DNA from: an uncultured Solirubrobacteraceae bacterium
GTDB taxonomy: Bacteria > Actinomycetota > Thermoleophilia > Solirubrobacterales > Solirubrobacteraceae
Reading direction: 5' to 3'
Length of the DNA stretch: 46,083 nucleotides
NCBI GenBank assembly: GCA_902806205.1
Contig: CADCVR010000090.1
Location: 1-46,083, forward strand
Shown: piece by piece, positions 25,871-33,869 of the stretch
Numbering within the stretch: the first letter of the stretch is position 1
Layout of the letters: each line of letters begins with the position of its first letter
The notes under the pieces: generated by a model
Database searches by the model: none
What the model was told of the DNA's origin: nothing
The model's input: the letters and a program-made list of their open reading frames with translations, nothing else
Position numbers and translations under genes: made by a program

Positions 25871-25887
25871 TCACCTAGGATATGAGC
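25871..25887. promoter_or_regulatory. Symmetric bidirectional promoter, helicase-nuclease / IMPase
   Basis: TAGGATA (25876-25882) gives TAGGAT on plus and TATCCT on minus. Each lies exactly 6 nt from an in-frame GTG: 25888 on plus and 25870 on minus. This makes both mRNAs leaderless from one shared symmetric -10. Confidence 0.55.
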
Positions 25888-26751
25888 GTGAGCGCCACCC
25901 AGCCCGTCCTCGAGCACGACTGGCTCGGGGCCAGCAGGGCTGCCGCGGCCGCGCTGCGCAGCATCCTCCATGCCGCCGACACGCGCGCCCGGCGCGTCGC
26001 CGAGACCGGCACGCGCGGGGGTGGCGGCGATCAGACGCTCGTCATCGACGCCGACGCCGAGGCGGCCGTCTTCGCCGAGCTCGACGCGCTCCACGCACGG
26101 GGCGCGCGCTTCACGGCGATCTCGGAGGAGCGCGGCGAGGTCGACTACGGCACCGCGGGCGCGCCGCCCCTGGTGATCGTCGACCCGATCGACGGCTCGA
26201 CGAACGCCAAGCGCGGGCTGCCGCATCACGCGCTCTCGATCGCCGTGGCCGACGGCCCGACCATGGGCGACGTCGTCTTCGCCTACGTCTACGACTACGG
26301 CCCGAGCGAGGAGTGGCACGCGTTCCGCGGCGGCGGGGCGTTCCTCGACGACGTGGCGCTGGACGCGCCGCCGGACGAGCGCCACACCCGCGACGGCCGC
26401 CTCGAGCTCGTGGCGATGGAGTCCGCGCGGCCGCGGTACCTCGCGGCAGCCGGACCGGCCCTCTCGGCGCACGTGGACCGCCTGCGCGTGCTCGGCTCGA
26501 TCTCGGTCTCGCTGTGCCAGGTGGCCAACACGCGTGTCGACGGGATGCTCACCCTGTGGGGCACCCGTGCCCTCGACGCGGCCGCCGCCCAGCTCGTCGT
26601 GCGCGAGAGCGGCGGCCTCGTCTCCTTCGCCCTCGACCCGGACGCCGAACCGCTCGGAGCGCTTCTCGCAGACCAGGGGGCGCGGCTGGACCTCGTCGCC
26701 GCCCGCACCCAGGCGTCGCTCGCGCGCCTGGCGGAGATCCCCGCCGGATGA
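25888..26751 (+). CDS. Inositol monophosphatase family protein
   Basis: A 287-residue Mg-dependent sugar/inositol phosphatase. The metal site includes ISEERGEVDYG, the family signature DPIDGSTNAKRGLP, and a C-terminal WGTRALDAAAAQLVVRESGG (second signature). Substrate may be inositol-1-phosphate, fructose-bisphosphate or PAP. I choose GTG 25888 because the TAGGAT -10 is 6 nt upstream. The ATG at 25882 overlaps that element and would add two residues. The stop overlaps the next ATG (ATGA), so it is coupled to the metalloprotease gene. Confidence 0.88.
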   Translation: MSATQPVLEHDWLGASRAAAAALRSILHAADTRARRVAETGTRGGGGDQTLVIDADAEAAVFAELDALHARGARFTAISEERGEVDYGTAGAPPLVIVDPIDGSTNAKRGLPHHALSIAVADGPTMGDVVFAYVYDYGPSEEWHAFRGGGAFLDDVALDAPPDERHTRDGRLELVAMESARPRYLAAAGPALSAHVDRLRVLGSISVSLCQVANTRVDGMLTLWGTRALDAAAAQLVVRESGGLVSFALDPDAEPLGALLADQGARLDLVAARTQASLARLAEIPAG

Positions 26752-27785
26752 TCGACTGGACCGTCGCCCGGCGTGTCGGCGGCCTCGCTCTCGGCGAGGA
26801 GCCGGAGCCGCAGCTGCTGCCCGGGGACCTCATCGCCCTCGCCGAGGACGCCGAGCGCCGCGTGGTCGCCTACACGGGCCTTCGGCCGGCGAAGCCGCTG
26901 CCGCCTCCCGAGGCCGTCGGACGCAGGGCGTGGCTCGACGCGAACCTCGTGTCGATGCAGCGGATGCTCGACCCGGTGACGGAGAACATCGGCGGAAGGT
27001 TCGACGGGCTCCCCGGGCCAGTCCGCTCGATCGCGAGCGCCGCGCTCGGCGCGCAGGTCGGCGGCCTCGGCGGGCTGCTCGGGCGCCGCGTGCTCGGCCA
27101 GTACGACCTCGCGCTGCTGGACGGCGACGTCGTGCCGAGGCTGCTCTTCGTCGAGCCGAACCTGCGCGAGGCCGCCGACGAGCTGGCCGTCGACCCCGCG
27201 GCGCTGGTGGCCTGGGTCTGCTTCCACGAGATCACCCACGCCGTGCAGTTCGGCGGCGTCCCGTGGCTGCGCCCGCACCTCGCGGGCCTGCTGCAGGAGC
27301 TCCTCTCCGATCTCGATCCGAACCTCGACCTGCGCGAGCTGCTCAAGCTGCCGAGCGCCGAGGACGTCAAGGCGTTCGTCGGCGCGGTCCGCTCCGGGGA
27401 GCTCTTCCGGCTCGTGGGCGGGGAGGGCAAGCGCGCGACGCTCGACCGCGTGCAGGCGACGATGGCGCTCGTCGAGGGCCACGCGGAGCACGTCATGGAC
27501 GTCGTGGGCGCCGACGCGCTCGCCGACCTGCCGGCCCTGCGCGCGGCGCTCGACCGCCGCCGGGAGGATCGGGCCGCGCGGGACGGCATCTTCGCCTGGC
27601 TCGAGCGGCTCCTCGGACTCGAGCTGAAGGTCCGTCAGTACACCCTGGGCAAGGCGTTCTGCGACGAGGTGGCAGAGCGCGGCGGAGTCGAGGCGCTCAA
27701 CGTCGCCTTCGCCTCCCCCGAGCTCTCACCGTCGCTGGCGGAGCTCGAGGATCCCGCGGCCTGGCTGGCCCGGACGACGCCGTAG
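26748..27785 (+). CDS. DUF2342-family zinc-dependent metalloprotease-like protein
   Basis: A 345-residue protein of the actinobacterial DUF2342 family (some members annotated as F420-biosynthesis-associated). The putative zinc site is FHEITHAVQFGG (HExxH) with a later VEGHAEHVMD segment that can supply the third ligand. WLDANLVSMQRMLDPV is a typical N-terminal family motif, and LGLELKVRQYTLGKAFCDEV a typical C-terminal one. Proteolytic activity is unproven for the family. It overlaps the IMPase gene by 4 bp, indicating an operon of the two. Confidence 0.88.
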   Translation: MIDWTVARRVGGLALGEEPEPQLLPGDLIALAEDAERRVVAYTGLRPAKPLPPPEAVGRRAWLDANLVSMQRMLDPVTENIGGRFDGLPGPVRSIASAALGAQVGGLGGLLGRRVLGQYDLALLDGDVVPRLLFVEPNLREAADELAVDPAALVAWVCFHEITHAVQFGGVPWLRPHLAGLLQELLSDLDPNLDLRELLKLPSAEDVKAFVGAVRSGELFRLVGGEGKRATLDRVQATMALVEGHAEHVMDVVGADALADLPALRAALDRRREDRAARDGIFAWLERLLGLELKVRQYTLGKAFCDEVAERGGVEALNVAFASPELSPSLAELEDPAAWLARTTP

Positions 27786-27880
27786 CTCCTTGCTCTGAGG
27801 GAGGTTGATGAAGCCGTTCATGACCATCTCAGCTCGTCGGCCTCTCGACCGCCCCTCCCGTGCCGATGTCCAGGCGGGGG

Positions 27881-28351
27881 CTACCGCGTCTTCGGGTTGC
27901 CCCCCAGCTGTCCGCGCAGGGCGCCGGTGGGGAACTCGGCGTTGTGGACGTTGACGTAGAACGCGCTCGGGTTGGCCAGGATCCGCCGGATGAGCGCCGG
28001 GTCGACGTCCTTGACGCAGCCGTTCCGCTTCCTGTCGGCCGACGCCGTGCCGAACAGCCCCACACGAATGGGACCGGCGACACCGACCGGCGCCTCGTGG
28101 ATGTGAGCAGCCGACGATCCGGCGATGTCCTTGGTGCGGATCTTGAAGCAGACGGTCCCGCGCCGCTCGTCGAAGCGCACGACGCTGCTGCCCTTGCCGT
28201 CGGGGTCGCCGGGATTCGGCACCTCGGCCGCACCGGTGAGCTTCGTGGTCAGCGTCTTCTTGGCCGGCTTGCTCGCTGCGACGCCGCTCGCGGGAACCGC
28301 GACAGCGGCGACGCTCAGCACGAGCACACCGACCGGGATCTTCGTCCTCAT
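27881..28351 (-). CDS. Secreted CHRD-domain protein
   Basis: A 156-residue protein with a signal peptide (MRTKIPVGVLVLSVAAVAV, cleavage after GVAAS) and one CHRD (chordin) domain. The domain shows LTGAAEVPNPGDPDGKGSS near its start, then HIHEAPVGVAGPIRV and the C-terminal FYVNVHNAEFPTGALRGQL. These are the usual landmarks of bacterial CHRD proteins, whose role outside the cell is not known. Cys residues in GTVCFKI and RNGCVKD may pair. A ribosome site AAGGAG precedes the ATG at 28351. The longer upstream frame crosses a tRNA fragment and is not coding. Confidence 0.88.
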   Translation of the reverse strand: MRTKIPVGVLVLSVAAVAVPASGVAASKPAKKTLTTKLTGAAEVPNPGDPDGKGSSVVRFDERRGTVCFKIRTKDIAGSSAAHIHEAPVGVAGPIRVGLFGTASADRKRNGCVKDVDPALIRRILANPSAFYVNVHNAEFPTGALRGQLGGNPKTR

Positions 28352-28564
28352 GATGCTCTCCTTAGCTCGCAGGTCAGTGGTCCGCCGAAGCAGTCGACGC
28401 CGCCGACCCGCAGCCGAAGCAGGACGGCTTGAGAGTCGCGCGTCGAGTCGCCGATGGCCGCGTCGTCGGCACGATAGCTCCGTGCGTCCGGCGCAGCTGT
28501 CCGGAATGCGGACGACGTCCTTGCGAGCGGGCGAGAGGCGCCACGTTCCGGAGTTATCGCTCAG
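28352..28564. other. Intergenic region
   Basis: About 210 bp between the CHRD start and the tRNA fragment. It holds a short inverted repeat GTCCG-N5-CGGAC near 28498-28512 and the leader of the CHRD gene; I see no gene. Confidence 0.4.
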
Positions 28565-28592
28565 TGGGGGAGACAGGATTTGAACCTGCGAC
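28565..28592 (-). tRNA. tRNA 3' fragment (T arm and acceptor strand only)
   Basis: On the minus strand there is a complete T stem-loop GCAGG-TTCAAAT-CCTGT (28573-28589) followed by an acceptor 3' strand CTCCCCC and discriminator A (28565-28572). No matching 5' acceptor strand GGGGGAG, D arm or anticodon arm is found upstream. This is the pattern left by integrative elements that use a tRNA 3' end as att site. The amino acid cannot be told. Confidence 0.6.
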
Positions 28593-28599
28593 CGCCCGG

Positions 28600-28786
28600 C
28601 CCCCAGGGAACACATGGCAATCAGGACGTTTCTGTAAGCGTTCAGTGGCCTGCTGGTTGATTAGGTCAGTAGGGGCGCTGGGTCGCCGCGGGCGTGGGCG
28701 GTGGGCAGGTCGATGAGGTAGACGTGCAGGCGGCGGTGTCGCAGGCTGCAGCTGTAGCGCGCGGCCTTGTCGGCGTAGCGCAGGAT
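28600..28786. other. Intergenic region beside the tRNA fragment
   Basis: About 190 bp between the tRNA fragment and the pseudogene end, with no supported gene. It is a place to look for remnants of an integrated element. Confidence 0.35.
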
Positions 28787-29281
28787 CAGCTTGACTCGCG
28801 GCGCAGCAGGCCGATGCGGCGTCGCAGCCAGCGACAGCGTCCGCCCATGATCCCGATGTCGGAAATCTCCACCGGAGATCCTCCGGCACGTAGATGTCCG
28901 AGCCGCCCATGAGTGACAGCACCGTAATCTGCACGTCGTCGGCGGCCAACTCGGCGTCGTTCGAGGTCGATGTCCGCGCCGCCCATCACGTTGAGCACCG
29001 TGTACCGCGGGCGCCCCGCGGGCTGAACGCTCATCATCGCCACTTCCCACTGGACGCCGCCCTCGCCGGAGCGGACGACGACGCCCGAGCTCGCGCGCTC
29101 GGCCGGCGCCGCGGTCCTCGACATCGCCCGGGAGCACGTCGAGCTTGCCGCGGGTTCGCGCCTCGTAGGCCAGCCGCACGCGATCGTCGAACTCGACGAC
29201 CGTGAGACGACCGTCCCCGCCGGCCCGCCGCAGGCGCTCTGCGGCGCGTTCGCGATCTGCGTCCGACGCCCCGTCGGTCAT
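28787..29281 (-). pseudogene. DUF1707 / LiaF-like membrane-stress protein, several frameshifts
   Basis: From ATG 29281 the frame gives a DUF1707 domain (SDADRERAAERLRRAGGDG, then GRLTVVEFDDRV, EARTRGKLDVLPGDV). The homology then continues in a second frame (RYTVLNVMGGADIDLE), a third (AADDVQITVLSLMGGSDIYV) and back to the second (VEISDIGIMGG). The repeated MGG(A/S)DI units are the usual C-terminal beta-helix of DUF1707/LiaF-like proteins. At least three frameshifts are required, so this is a decayed gene rather than a sequencing slip. Confidence 0.75.
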
Positions 29282-29323
29282 CAATGGGCGAAGCCTCGTA
29301 ACCCCCGGGCGCGAGCGGTTTAC

Positions 29324-29335
29324 AAACAGATGTTC
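29324..29335. promoter_or_regulatory. LexA-like half-site pair (weak)
   Basis: AAAC-AGAT-GTTC upstream of the histone-like gene differs by one base from the GAAC-N4-GTTC core of actinobacterial LexA boxes. A second imperfect repeat GTTCG...CGAAC follows at about 29332-29353. It is a candidate only. Confidence 0.25.
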
Positions 29336-29393
29336 GTAAGGTTTCTACCGAACAAGCTTAGATCTAACCACACCCCTTTGAGGAGCTACTGCG

Positions 29394-30029
29394 ATGGCCA
29401 CGAACGACACGACCAGGACCACCAAGCCCGCCGCCAAGAGCACGGCGGCCAAGAGCACCCGCAAGCCGGCCCGCAAGCCCGCCGCTCGCAAGACCGCCGC
29501 CAAGTCGGCCACGGCGAAGCGCACCACGACGCGGACCACGGCCCGCAAGACCCCCGCGAGCCGCAAGCCCGCGGACGCCAAGACGGCGACCGCGCGCCGG
29601 TCGGCCAACCGGCAGACGAGCGCCGCCGTGCGTGAGGCCCGGTCGGCCGCCACGCACGCCGAGAAGGCCGCGGACTCGACCGTCGACGTCGTCACCGTCT
29701 ACGCCGGAAAGGCCGTCCTGATCCCCGTCGGGGCCGCCCTTCTCGTCCGCGACAACCTCACCGCAACGGCCACGGACGTTCGCGACTACGTGCGCAAGAC
29801 GTCGGTCGAGAAGGAGCTCAAGCGCTTCGAGAAGCGCGGCACGACCGCTCGCAGGAGCGTCGAGCGCGAGGTCAAGCGGGCTCGCACGAAGGCCGAGCGC
29901 GAACTGCGCACGCGCCGCCGCGGGGTCGAGCGCCAGGTCGGGGGCGTCGCCTCGCAGACCACCCGCGTCACCTCCTCGGCGCAGAAGGCGGCCACGGGTG
30001 TCGTCGAGCGCGTCGCCGCGCTGGCCTAG
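29394..30029 (+). CDS. Histone H1-like / basic helical protein
   Basis: A 211-residue protein with two parts. Residues 1-75 are Lys/Ala/Thr-rich with PAAKS, KPARKPA and RKTAA units like bacterial histone-H1 tails and HBHA tails. Residues 85-211 form a long helical, phasin-like or apolipoprotein-like segment (AVREARSAATHAEKAADS, then a hydrophobic stretch VTVYAGKAVLIPVGAALLV, then charged heptads). It may compact DNA or bind membranes or polyanions; I cannot decide. A ribosome site GAGGAG precedes the ATG. Its last ~45 bp are duplicated exactly at 37216-37260. Confidence 0.75.
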   Translation: MATNDTTRTTKPAAKSTAAKSTRKPARKPAARKTAAKSATAKRTTTRTTARKTPASRKPADAKTATARRSANRQTSAAVREARSAATHAEKAADSTVDVVTVYAGKAVLIPVGAALLVRDNLTATATDVRDYVRKTSVEKELKRFEKRGTTARRSVEREVKRARTKAERELRTRRRGVERQVGGVASQTTRVTSSAQKAATGVVERVAALA

Positions 30030-30054
30030 CCCGCGGCACAGAGCAGCAACAGGA

Positions 30055-30081
30055 CCCGGCCCGCTGCTCGAGCGGGCCGGG
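30055..30081 (+). terminator. Strong hairpin after the histone-like gene
   Basis: Perfect 11-bp arms CCCGGCCCGCT/AGCGGGCCGGG with a 5-nt loop, 25 bp past the stop codon. There is no U-tract, as is common for terminators in high-GC actinobacteria. Confidence 0.65.
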
Positions 30082-30164
30082 GTCGGTCCTGCCACCAACA
30101 GGCCGCGGCGCCACGCTGTCGGCCGCGTCCGCCACGCCGACGGATGACTCGTCTGCCCGATGAA

Positions 30165-30214
30165 CCGTATTCGCGCCGGGTACGGAGCCGAGATGTCGAT
30201 CATGAGGCTACGAT
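30165..30214 (+). promoter_or_regulatory. Candidate promoter/operator of the ebo operon
   Basis: TACGAT (30209-30214) is the best -10-like hexamer before the operon. Just upstream is an inverted repeat CCGTA-N11-TACGG (30165-30169, 30181-30185) with the one-helical-turn-plus spacing of a dimer operator. A convincing -35 is not seen. Confidence 0.3.
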
Positions 30215-30261
30215 CCTTCGCCGCACCCGCCCGCCCGGCCAGGCTCTGGGTGGCGAGCCCC

Positions 30262-30279
30262 ATGAAATCGACGCTATGA
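30262..30279 (+). CDS. Possible five-codon leader ORF before eboD
   Basis: ATG AAA TCG ACG CTA TGA (MKSTL) ends on a TGA that overlaps the eboD ATG at 30276 by ATGA. eboD has no visible ribosome site, so coupled reinitiation is possible. The upstream ribosome site is also weak, so this is tentative. Confidence 0.2.
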   Translation: MKSTL

Positions 30280-31631
30280 AGAACGATCCTCGTCGTCCCG
30301 GGGCCGCCCACGCGGCCGGCGCGACGAGCCAGAGTGCCGGTGCCCGCCATCTGGACACCCCGCCCACCGCGCGCGAGCTGTTCGAGGTACGTCCGGTACC
30401 CGACGCTTCCGCGGAGGACGTCGCGGCGGTGGTGCCGCCCGACATCGACCAGGAGGTCGTCGTCCGCTTCCGCTACCCGGTGCGCTTCACGCGCCGGATC
30501 CTGGATCCGGCCAACCACACCCTGCGCGACGCGGTCGGTCCGGCGGTGCCCGCCAGGGTGCTGGTCGTCATCGACCAGGGCGTGACCGACGCACATCCGA
30601 CGATGGTCGACGACGTCTTCGCGTACTGCGCGGCGCACGCCGACGCGCTGGAGCTCGCCGCCGAGCCGCTCGTCGTCGGCGGTGGCGAGGCCATCAAGAA
30701 CGATCACGGTGCCATCGACGAGGTGCGGGCCGCCATCGATACCCACGCCATCGATCGCCACTCCTACGTGGTCGCCGTCGGGGGCGGGGCCGTGCTCGAC
30801 GCCGTGGGCTACGCGGCGGCGACCGCGCACCGGGGCGTGCGCCTCATCCGCGTGCCCAGCACCGTCCTGGCGCAGGACGACTCTGCCGTCGGAGTCAAGA
30901 ACGCGATCAACGGGTTCGGCAAGAAGAACTTCATCGGCACCTTCGCGCCGCCCCACGCCGTGCTGAACGACCTCGATCTGCTGACGACGCTCTCGGACCG
31001 CGACTGGCGGTCGGGGATCTCTGAAGCCGTCAAGGTCGCGCTGCTCAAGGACGCCGCGTTCTTCGCGTGGATCGAGGCCAACGCGACGCAGCTGCGGGAG
31101 CGCTCGGCGGACGCCATGGCTCGGCTCGTGCACCGCAGCGCCGAACTGCACCTGATCCATATCGCGGCGAGCGGCGACCCGTTCGAGTTGGGCTCGGCAC
31201 GGCCGCTGGACTTCGGCCATTGGGCCGCGCACAAGCTCGAGCGGCTCACCCGTCACGATCTGCGCCACGGCGAGGCCGTGGCCATCGGCGTCGCGCTGGA
31301 CTGCACCTACGCCGGGCTGACCGGGCGCCTGGACGAGCTCGGCCTCCGCCGGGCCATCGCTGCGCTCGAGGCTGTCGGCCTGCCGGTCTGGCATCCCGCG
31401 CTCGACGCGGCGGGGAACAGCGGCCGCCCGGCGATACTCGACGGGCTGGAGGAGTTCCGCGAGCACCTGGGCGGAGAGCTGACCATCACGCTCATCGACG
31501 GGGTCGGATCGGGCGTGGAGGTCCACGAGATCGACGAGGACCTGATGCTCGAGGCCTCGGCCCGCCTGCGCCGGCACACCGAACAGGGAAGGGGACCCGC
31601 ATGGAGCCGCACGCAAGCGCGAGCCCGCTGA
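30276..31631 (+). CDS. eboD: EboD-like 3-dehydroquinate synthase homologue
   Basis: A 451-residue protein of the dehydroquinate-synthase fold. NAD-binding and catalytic landmarks are VVGGGEAIKN, VAVGGGAVLDAVGYAAATA, RVPSTVLAQDDSAVGVKNAIN, SGISEAVKVALLKD and RHDLRHGEAVAIGVALD, which carry the Lys, Glu and His positions of the fold. Length and the N-terminal RFRYPVRFTRRILDPAN segment match EboD of ebo clusters rather than housekeeping AroB, and the downstream gene set confirms this. The reaction is unknown; it may cyclise a C7 sugar phosphate. The first ~50 residues are poorly conserved, so a later start is possible. It overlaps the next gene by 31 bp. Confidence 0.85.
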   Translation: MKNDPRRPGAAHAAGATSQSAGARHLDTPPTARELFEVRPVPDASAEDVAAVVPPDIDQEVVVRFRYPVRFTRRILDPANHTLRDAVGPAVPARVLVVIDQGVTDAHPTMVDDVFAYCAAHADALELAAEPLVVGGGEAIKNDHGAIDEVRAAIDTHAIDRHSYVVAVGGGAVLDAVGYAAATAHRGVRLIRVPSTVLAQDDSAVGVKNAINGFGKKNFIGTFAPPHAVLNDLDLLTTLSDRDWRSGISEAVKVALLKDAAFFAWIEANATQLRERSADAMARLVHRSAELHLIHIAASGDPFELGSARPLDFGHWAAHKLERLTRHDLRHGEAVAIGVALDCTYAGLTGRLDELGLRRAIAALEAVGLPVWHPALDAAGNSGRPAILDGLEEFREHLGGELTITLIDGVGSGVEVHEIDEDLMLEASARLRRHTEQGRGPAWSRTQARAR

Positions 31632-31903
31632 GCCAAAGCGAGTTCGTCGATCGGTACTTCATGGAGCACCGGGTGCAGGTGCTGGAGCTGGCCGCGTTCC
31701 TGGACCGGCTTGACCGGGCCCGGGAGCTCGACGCCGAGGACGACTTCCGCCTGCGCTCACTCCGTGAGGCGCTGGCGATCCTGGTCGACGGCGGCGGCAC
31801 GCGCGTCCAGCGCGTGCAGATGACCTTCAGCGACCGTGACACGACCCCGCTGCCCTCGCTGGACCGCCAGAGCGCACGGGGCGCCTACGACCCGGAGCGA
31901 TGA
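31601..31903 (+). CDS. Small helical protein in the ebo operon (unknown)
   Basis: A 100-residue protein that begins inside the 3' end of eboD (31-bp overlap) and ends in an ATGA overlap with the TatD gene. It is predicted helical and charged: [24 protein letters not shown], then [16 protein letters not shown], then a polar C-terminal tail. The usual EboA protein is about twice as long, and I see no EboA signature. It may replace EboA in this lineage or be a new subunit. Tight overlap on both sides suggests stoichiometric co-translation with the ebo enzymes. Confidence 0.7.
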   Translation: MEPHASASPLSQSEFVDRYFMEHRVQVLELAAFLDRLDRARELDAEDDFRLRSLREALAILVDGGGTRVQRVQMTFSDRDTTPLPSLDRQSARGAYDPER

Positions 31904-32736
31904 CCATGGAGTACCTGGACCTGCATGCGCACATGGTGTCGCGCACGACCGACGACTACCGTGCCATGGCCCTGACGGGCTGCGTCGCGGTCACCGAGCC
32001 GGCGTTCTGGGCCGGCTACGACCGTCCCGGGGTCGAGGCGTTCGTCGACTACTTCAACCGGCTCGTGGACTTCGAGCCCCAGCGTGCGGCCCAGTACGGC
32101 ATCGCGCACTTCACGTGGATGTGCCTCAACCCCAAGGAGGCCGAGGACCGCGAGCTGACGCGGCGGGTCCTCGACGTCATCCCGTCCTACCTCGAGCGCC
32201 CCAACGTGCTCGGCATCGGGGAGATCGGCCTCAACCGGGTGACGCGCAACGAGCTGGCGGGCTTCAAGGACCACGTCGACCTGGCCATGGAGCATGACCA
32301 GCTCATCCACGTCCACACGCCCCACCTCGAGGACAAGTGGAAGGGCACGAAGGTCATCGTCGACACCCTCGCCGCGGACCAGCGCATCACCCCGCGCCGG
32401 GTGATGGTCGATCACGCCGAGGAGCACACCGTCGAGATGATCCTCGCCGACGGCTTCTGGGCGGGGCTGACCCTCTACCCCGTCACGAAGGTCGGCCCGT
32501 CGCGCGCGATCGACATCATCGAGATCCACGGGCCCGAGCGCATCTGCGTGGCCTCGGCGTGCGACTGGGGCGAGAGCCGCCCGACCGCCATCCCGGAGTT
32601 CGTGCTCGAGATGCGCCGCCGCGGCCATCCCGATTCACTCATTCGCAAGGTCGTCTACGACAACCCGATCGAGCTCCTCTCCCAGTCGCCGAAGTTCGGG
32701 CTGCCCGACCGCGAGGCAAGCGTGGCCTGGGGATGA
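31900..32736 (+). CDS. eboB: TatD-family metal-dependent hydrolase (EboB-like)
   Basis: A 278-residue TIM-barrel hydrolase of the amidohydrolase/TatD type. Metal-site landmarks are [10 protein letters not shown] (HxH), [27 protein letters not shown] and [10 protein letters not shown]. Position between EboD and EboE identifies it as the EboB-type member. Natural substrate is unknown. It starts by a 4-bp overlap with the small gene before and ends by a 4-bp overlap with eboE. Confidence 0.88.
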   Translation: MTMEYLDLHAHMVSRTTDDYRAMALTGCVAVTEPAFWAGYDRPGVEAFVDYFNRLVDFEPQRAAQYGIAHFTWMCLNPKEAEDRELTRRVLDVIPSYLERPNVLGIGEIGLNRVTRNELAGFKDHVDLAMEHDQLIHVHTPHLEDKWKGTKVIVDTLAADQRITPRRVMVDHAEEHTVEMILADGFWAGLTLYPVTKVGPSRAIDIIEIHGPERICVASACDWGESRPTAIPEFVLEMRRRGHPDSLIRKVVYDNPIELLSQSPKFGLPDREASVAWG

Positions 32737-33869
32737 GGGTCGGCGGCGACGGCCTGCACCTGACGTACTGCACGAGCATCCACCCCGCCAGCGGTTGGCC
32801 GGCGGTGGAGGAGAGCCTGCGGGCTCACGCGCCGGCGCTGAAGGCGCGCCTGTCTCCCGACGCCCCGTTCGGCCTGGGGCTGCGCCTGTCGGGCGCCGAG
32901 AGCTCAGAGCTGCTCGAGGGCGACCGTCTCGCGCGGTTCCGGGCGTGGCTCGACGACCAGGGTCTGTACGTCTTCACCCTCAACGGCTTCCCGCACGGCA
33001 CGTTCCACGGGCAACCGGTCAAGGTCGACGTCCACGCCCCTGACTGGCGCTCCGAGGAGCGCGTCCGCTACACGTCGCGGCTCGCGGAGATCCTCGCGGT
33101 CCTGCTGCCCGACGGGCAGTCCGGGACGATCTCCACCAGCCCGCTCTCCTATCGCCCCTGGATCGGTGACGACGCCGACGGCCTGGCGACCGCCACGGCG
33201 AACGTCCGCCGGGTGGCCGCCGCGCTGAGCGAGCTGTGCGCCGAGCGGGGCGTCCACATCGCCCTGGCCATCGAGCCGGAGGCCGATGGGCTCCTCGCCG
33301 ACTGCCAGGAGCTCATCCGGTGGTGGCCCGAGGATCTGGACCGCGAACACGTCACGGCGTGCTTCGACGTATGCCACGCGTCCGTCGCCTACGAGAACCC
33401 CGCCGAGACCCTGCGCGCGCTGGCCGACGCCGGCATCGCCGTCGGGAAGGTCCAGTTGAGCGCGGCCATCCGTGTCGCGCTCGGTGATGCGGAGCACCGC
33501 CGACGGGTCGGTGAGCGCCTGGGCGAATTCGCCGACCCCGTCTACCTGCACCAGGTGACCTGCCGTGATCGCGACGGGACGCTCGTGGGCTTCCCTGACC
33601 TCCCCGAGGGCCTGCACGCCGTCAGCGAGCCCACGGCGGAGGAGGTCCGCGTCCACTTCCACGTCCCGATCTTCCTCGAGGGCTACGGGGAGCTGGGCTG
33701 CACCCAGGGTGACCTGCGGGAGACGATCGCGCTCGTGCGCGACGGCTCGGTGTCGTCGCACCTGGAGATCGAGACGTACACGTGGGACGTGCTTCCCGAC
33801 GAGCTCAAGGCCTCGCCGGTGGACTCCATCGCGCGTGAGTACGCGTGGGTGCTGGATGCTCTCGGCTGA
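32733..33869 (+). CDS. eboE: Metabolite traffic protein EboE (TIM barrel)
   Basis: A 378-residue xylose-isomerase-like TIM barrel. The N-terminal [17 protein letters not shown] is the hallmark of EboE, followed by [47 protein letters not shown] and the C-terminal [13 protein letters not shown]. These Glu/Asp/His positions could bind a metal, but no reaction is known for the family. In Nostoc the ebo genes are needed for a scytonemin precursor to reach the periplasm. The start overlaps eboB by ATGA. Confidence 0.92.
   Translation: MRVGGDGLHLTYCTSIHPASGWPAVEESLRAHAPALKARLSPDAPFGLGLRLSGAESSELLEGDRLARFRAWLDDQGLYVFTLNGFPHGTFHGQPVKVDVHAPDWRSEERVRYTSRLAEILAVLLPDGQSGTISTSPLSYRPWIGDDADGLATATANVRRVAAALSELCAERGVHIALAIEPEADGLLADCQELIRWWPEDLDREHVTACFDVCHASVAYENPAETLRALADAGIAVGKVQLSAAIRVALGDAEHRRRVGERLGEFADPVYLHQVTCRDRDGTLVGFPDLPEGLHAVSEPTAEEVRVHFHVPIFLEGYGELGCTQGDLRETIALVRDGSVSSHLEIETYTWDVLPDELKASPVDSIAREYAWVLDALG

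Noticed and set aside
22796-25885. 1029-residue open frame on plus opposite the helicase-nuclease
   Set aside because: Antisense shadow; the minus frame has Walker A, nuclease motif and Fe-S cysteines, while this one has low-complexity Arg/Gly/Val.
30144-30275. Upstream extension of eboD from ATG 30144
   Set aside because: Adds 44 poorly conserved residues and overlaps the promoter-like sequence.
29364-31616. 750-residue open frame on minus through the histone-like and eboD genes
   Set aside because: Antisense; eboD and histone-like frames carry recognisable sequence and a ribosome site.
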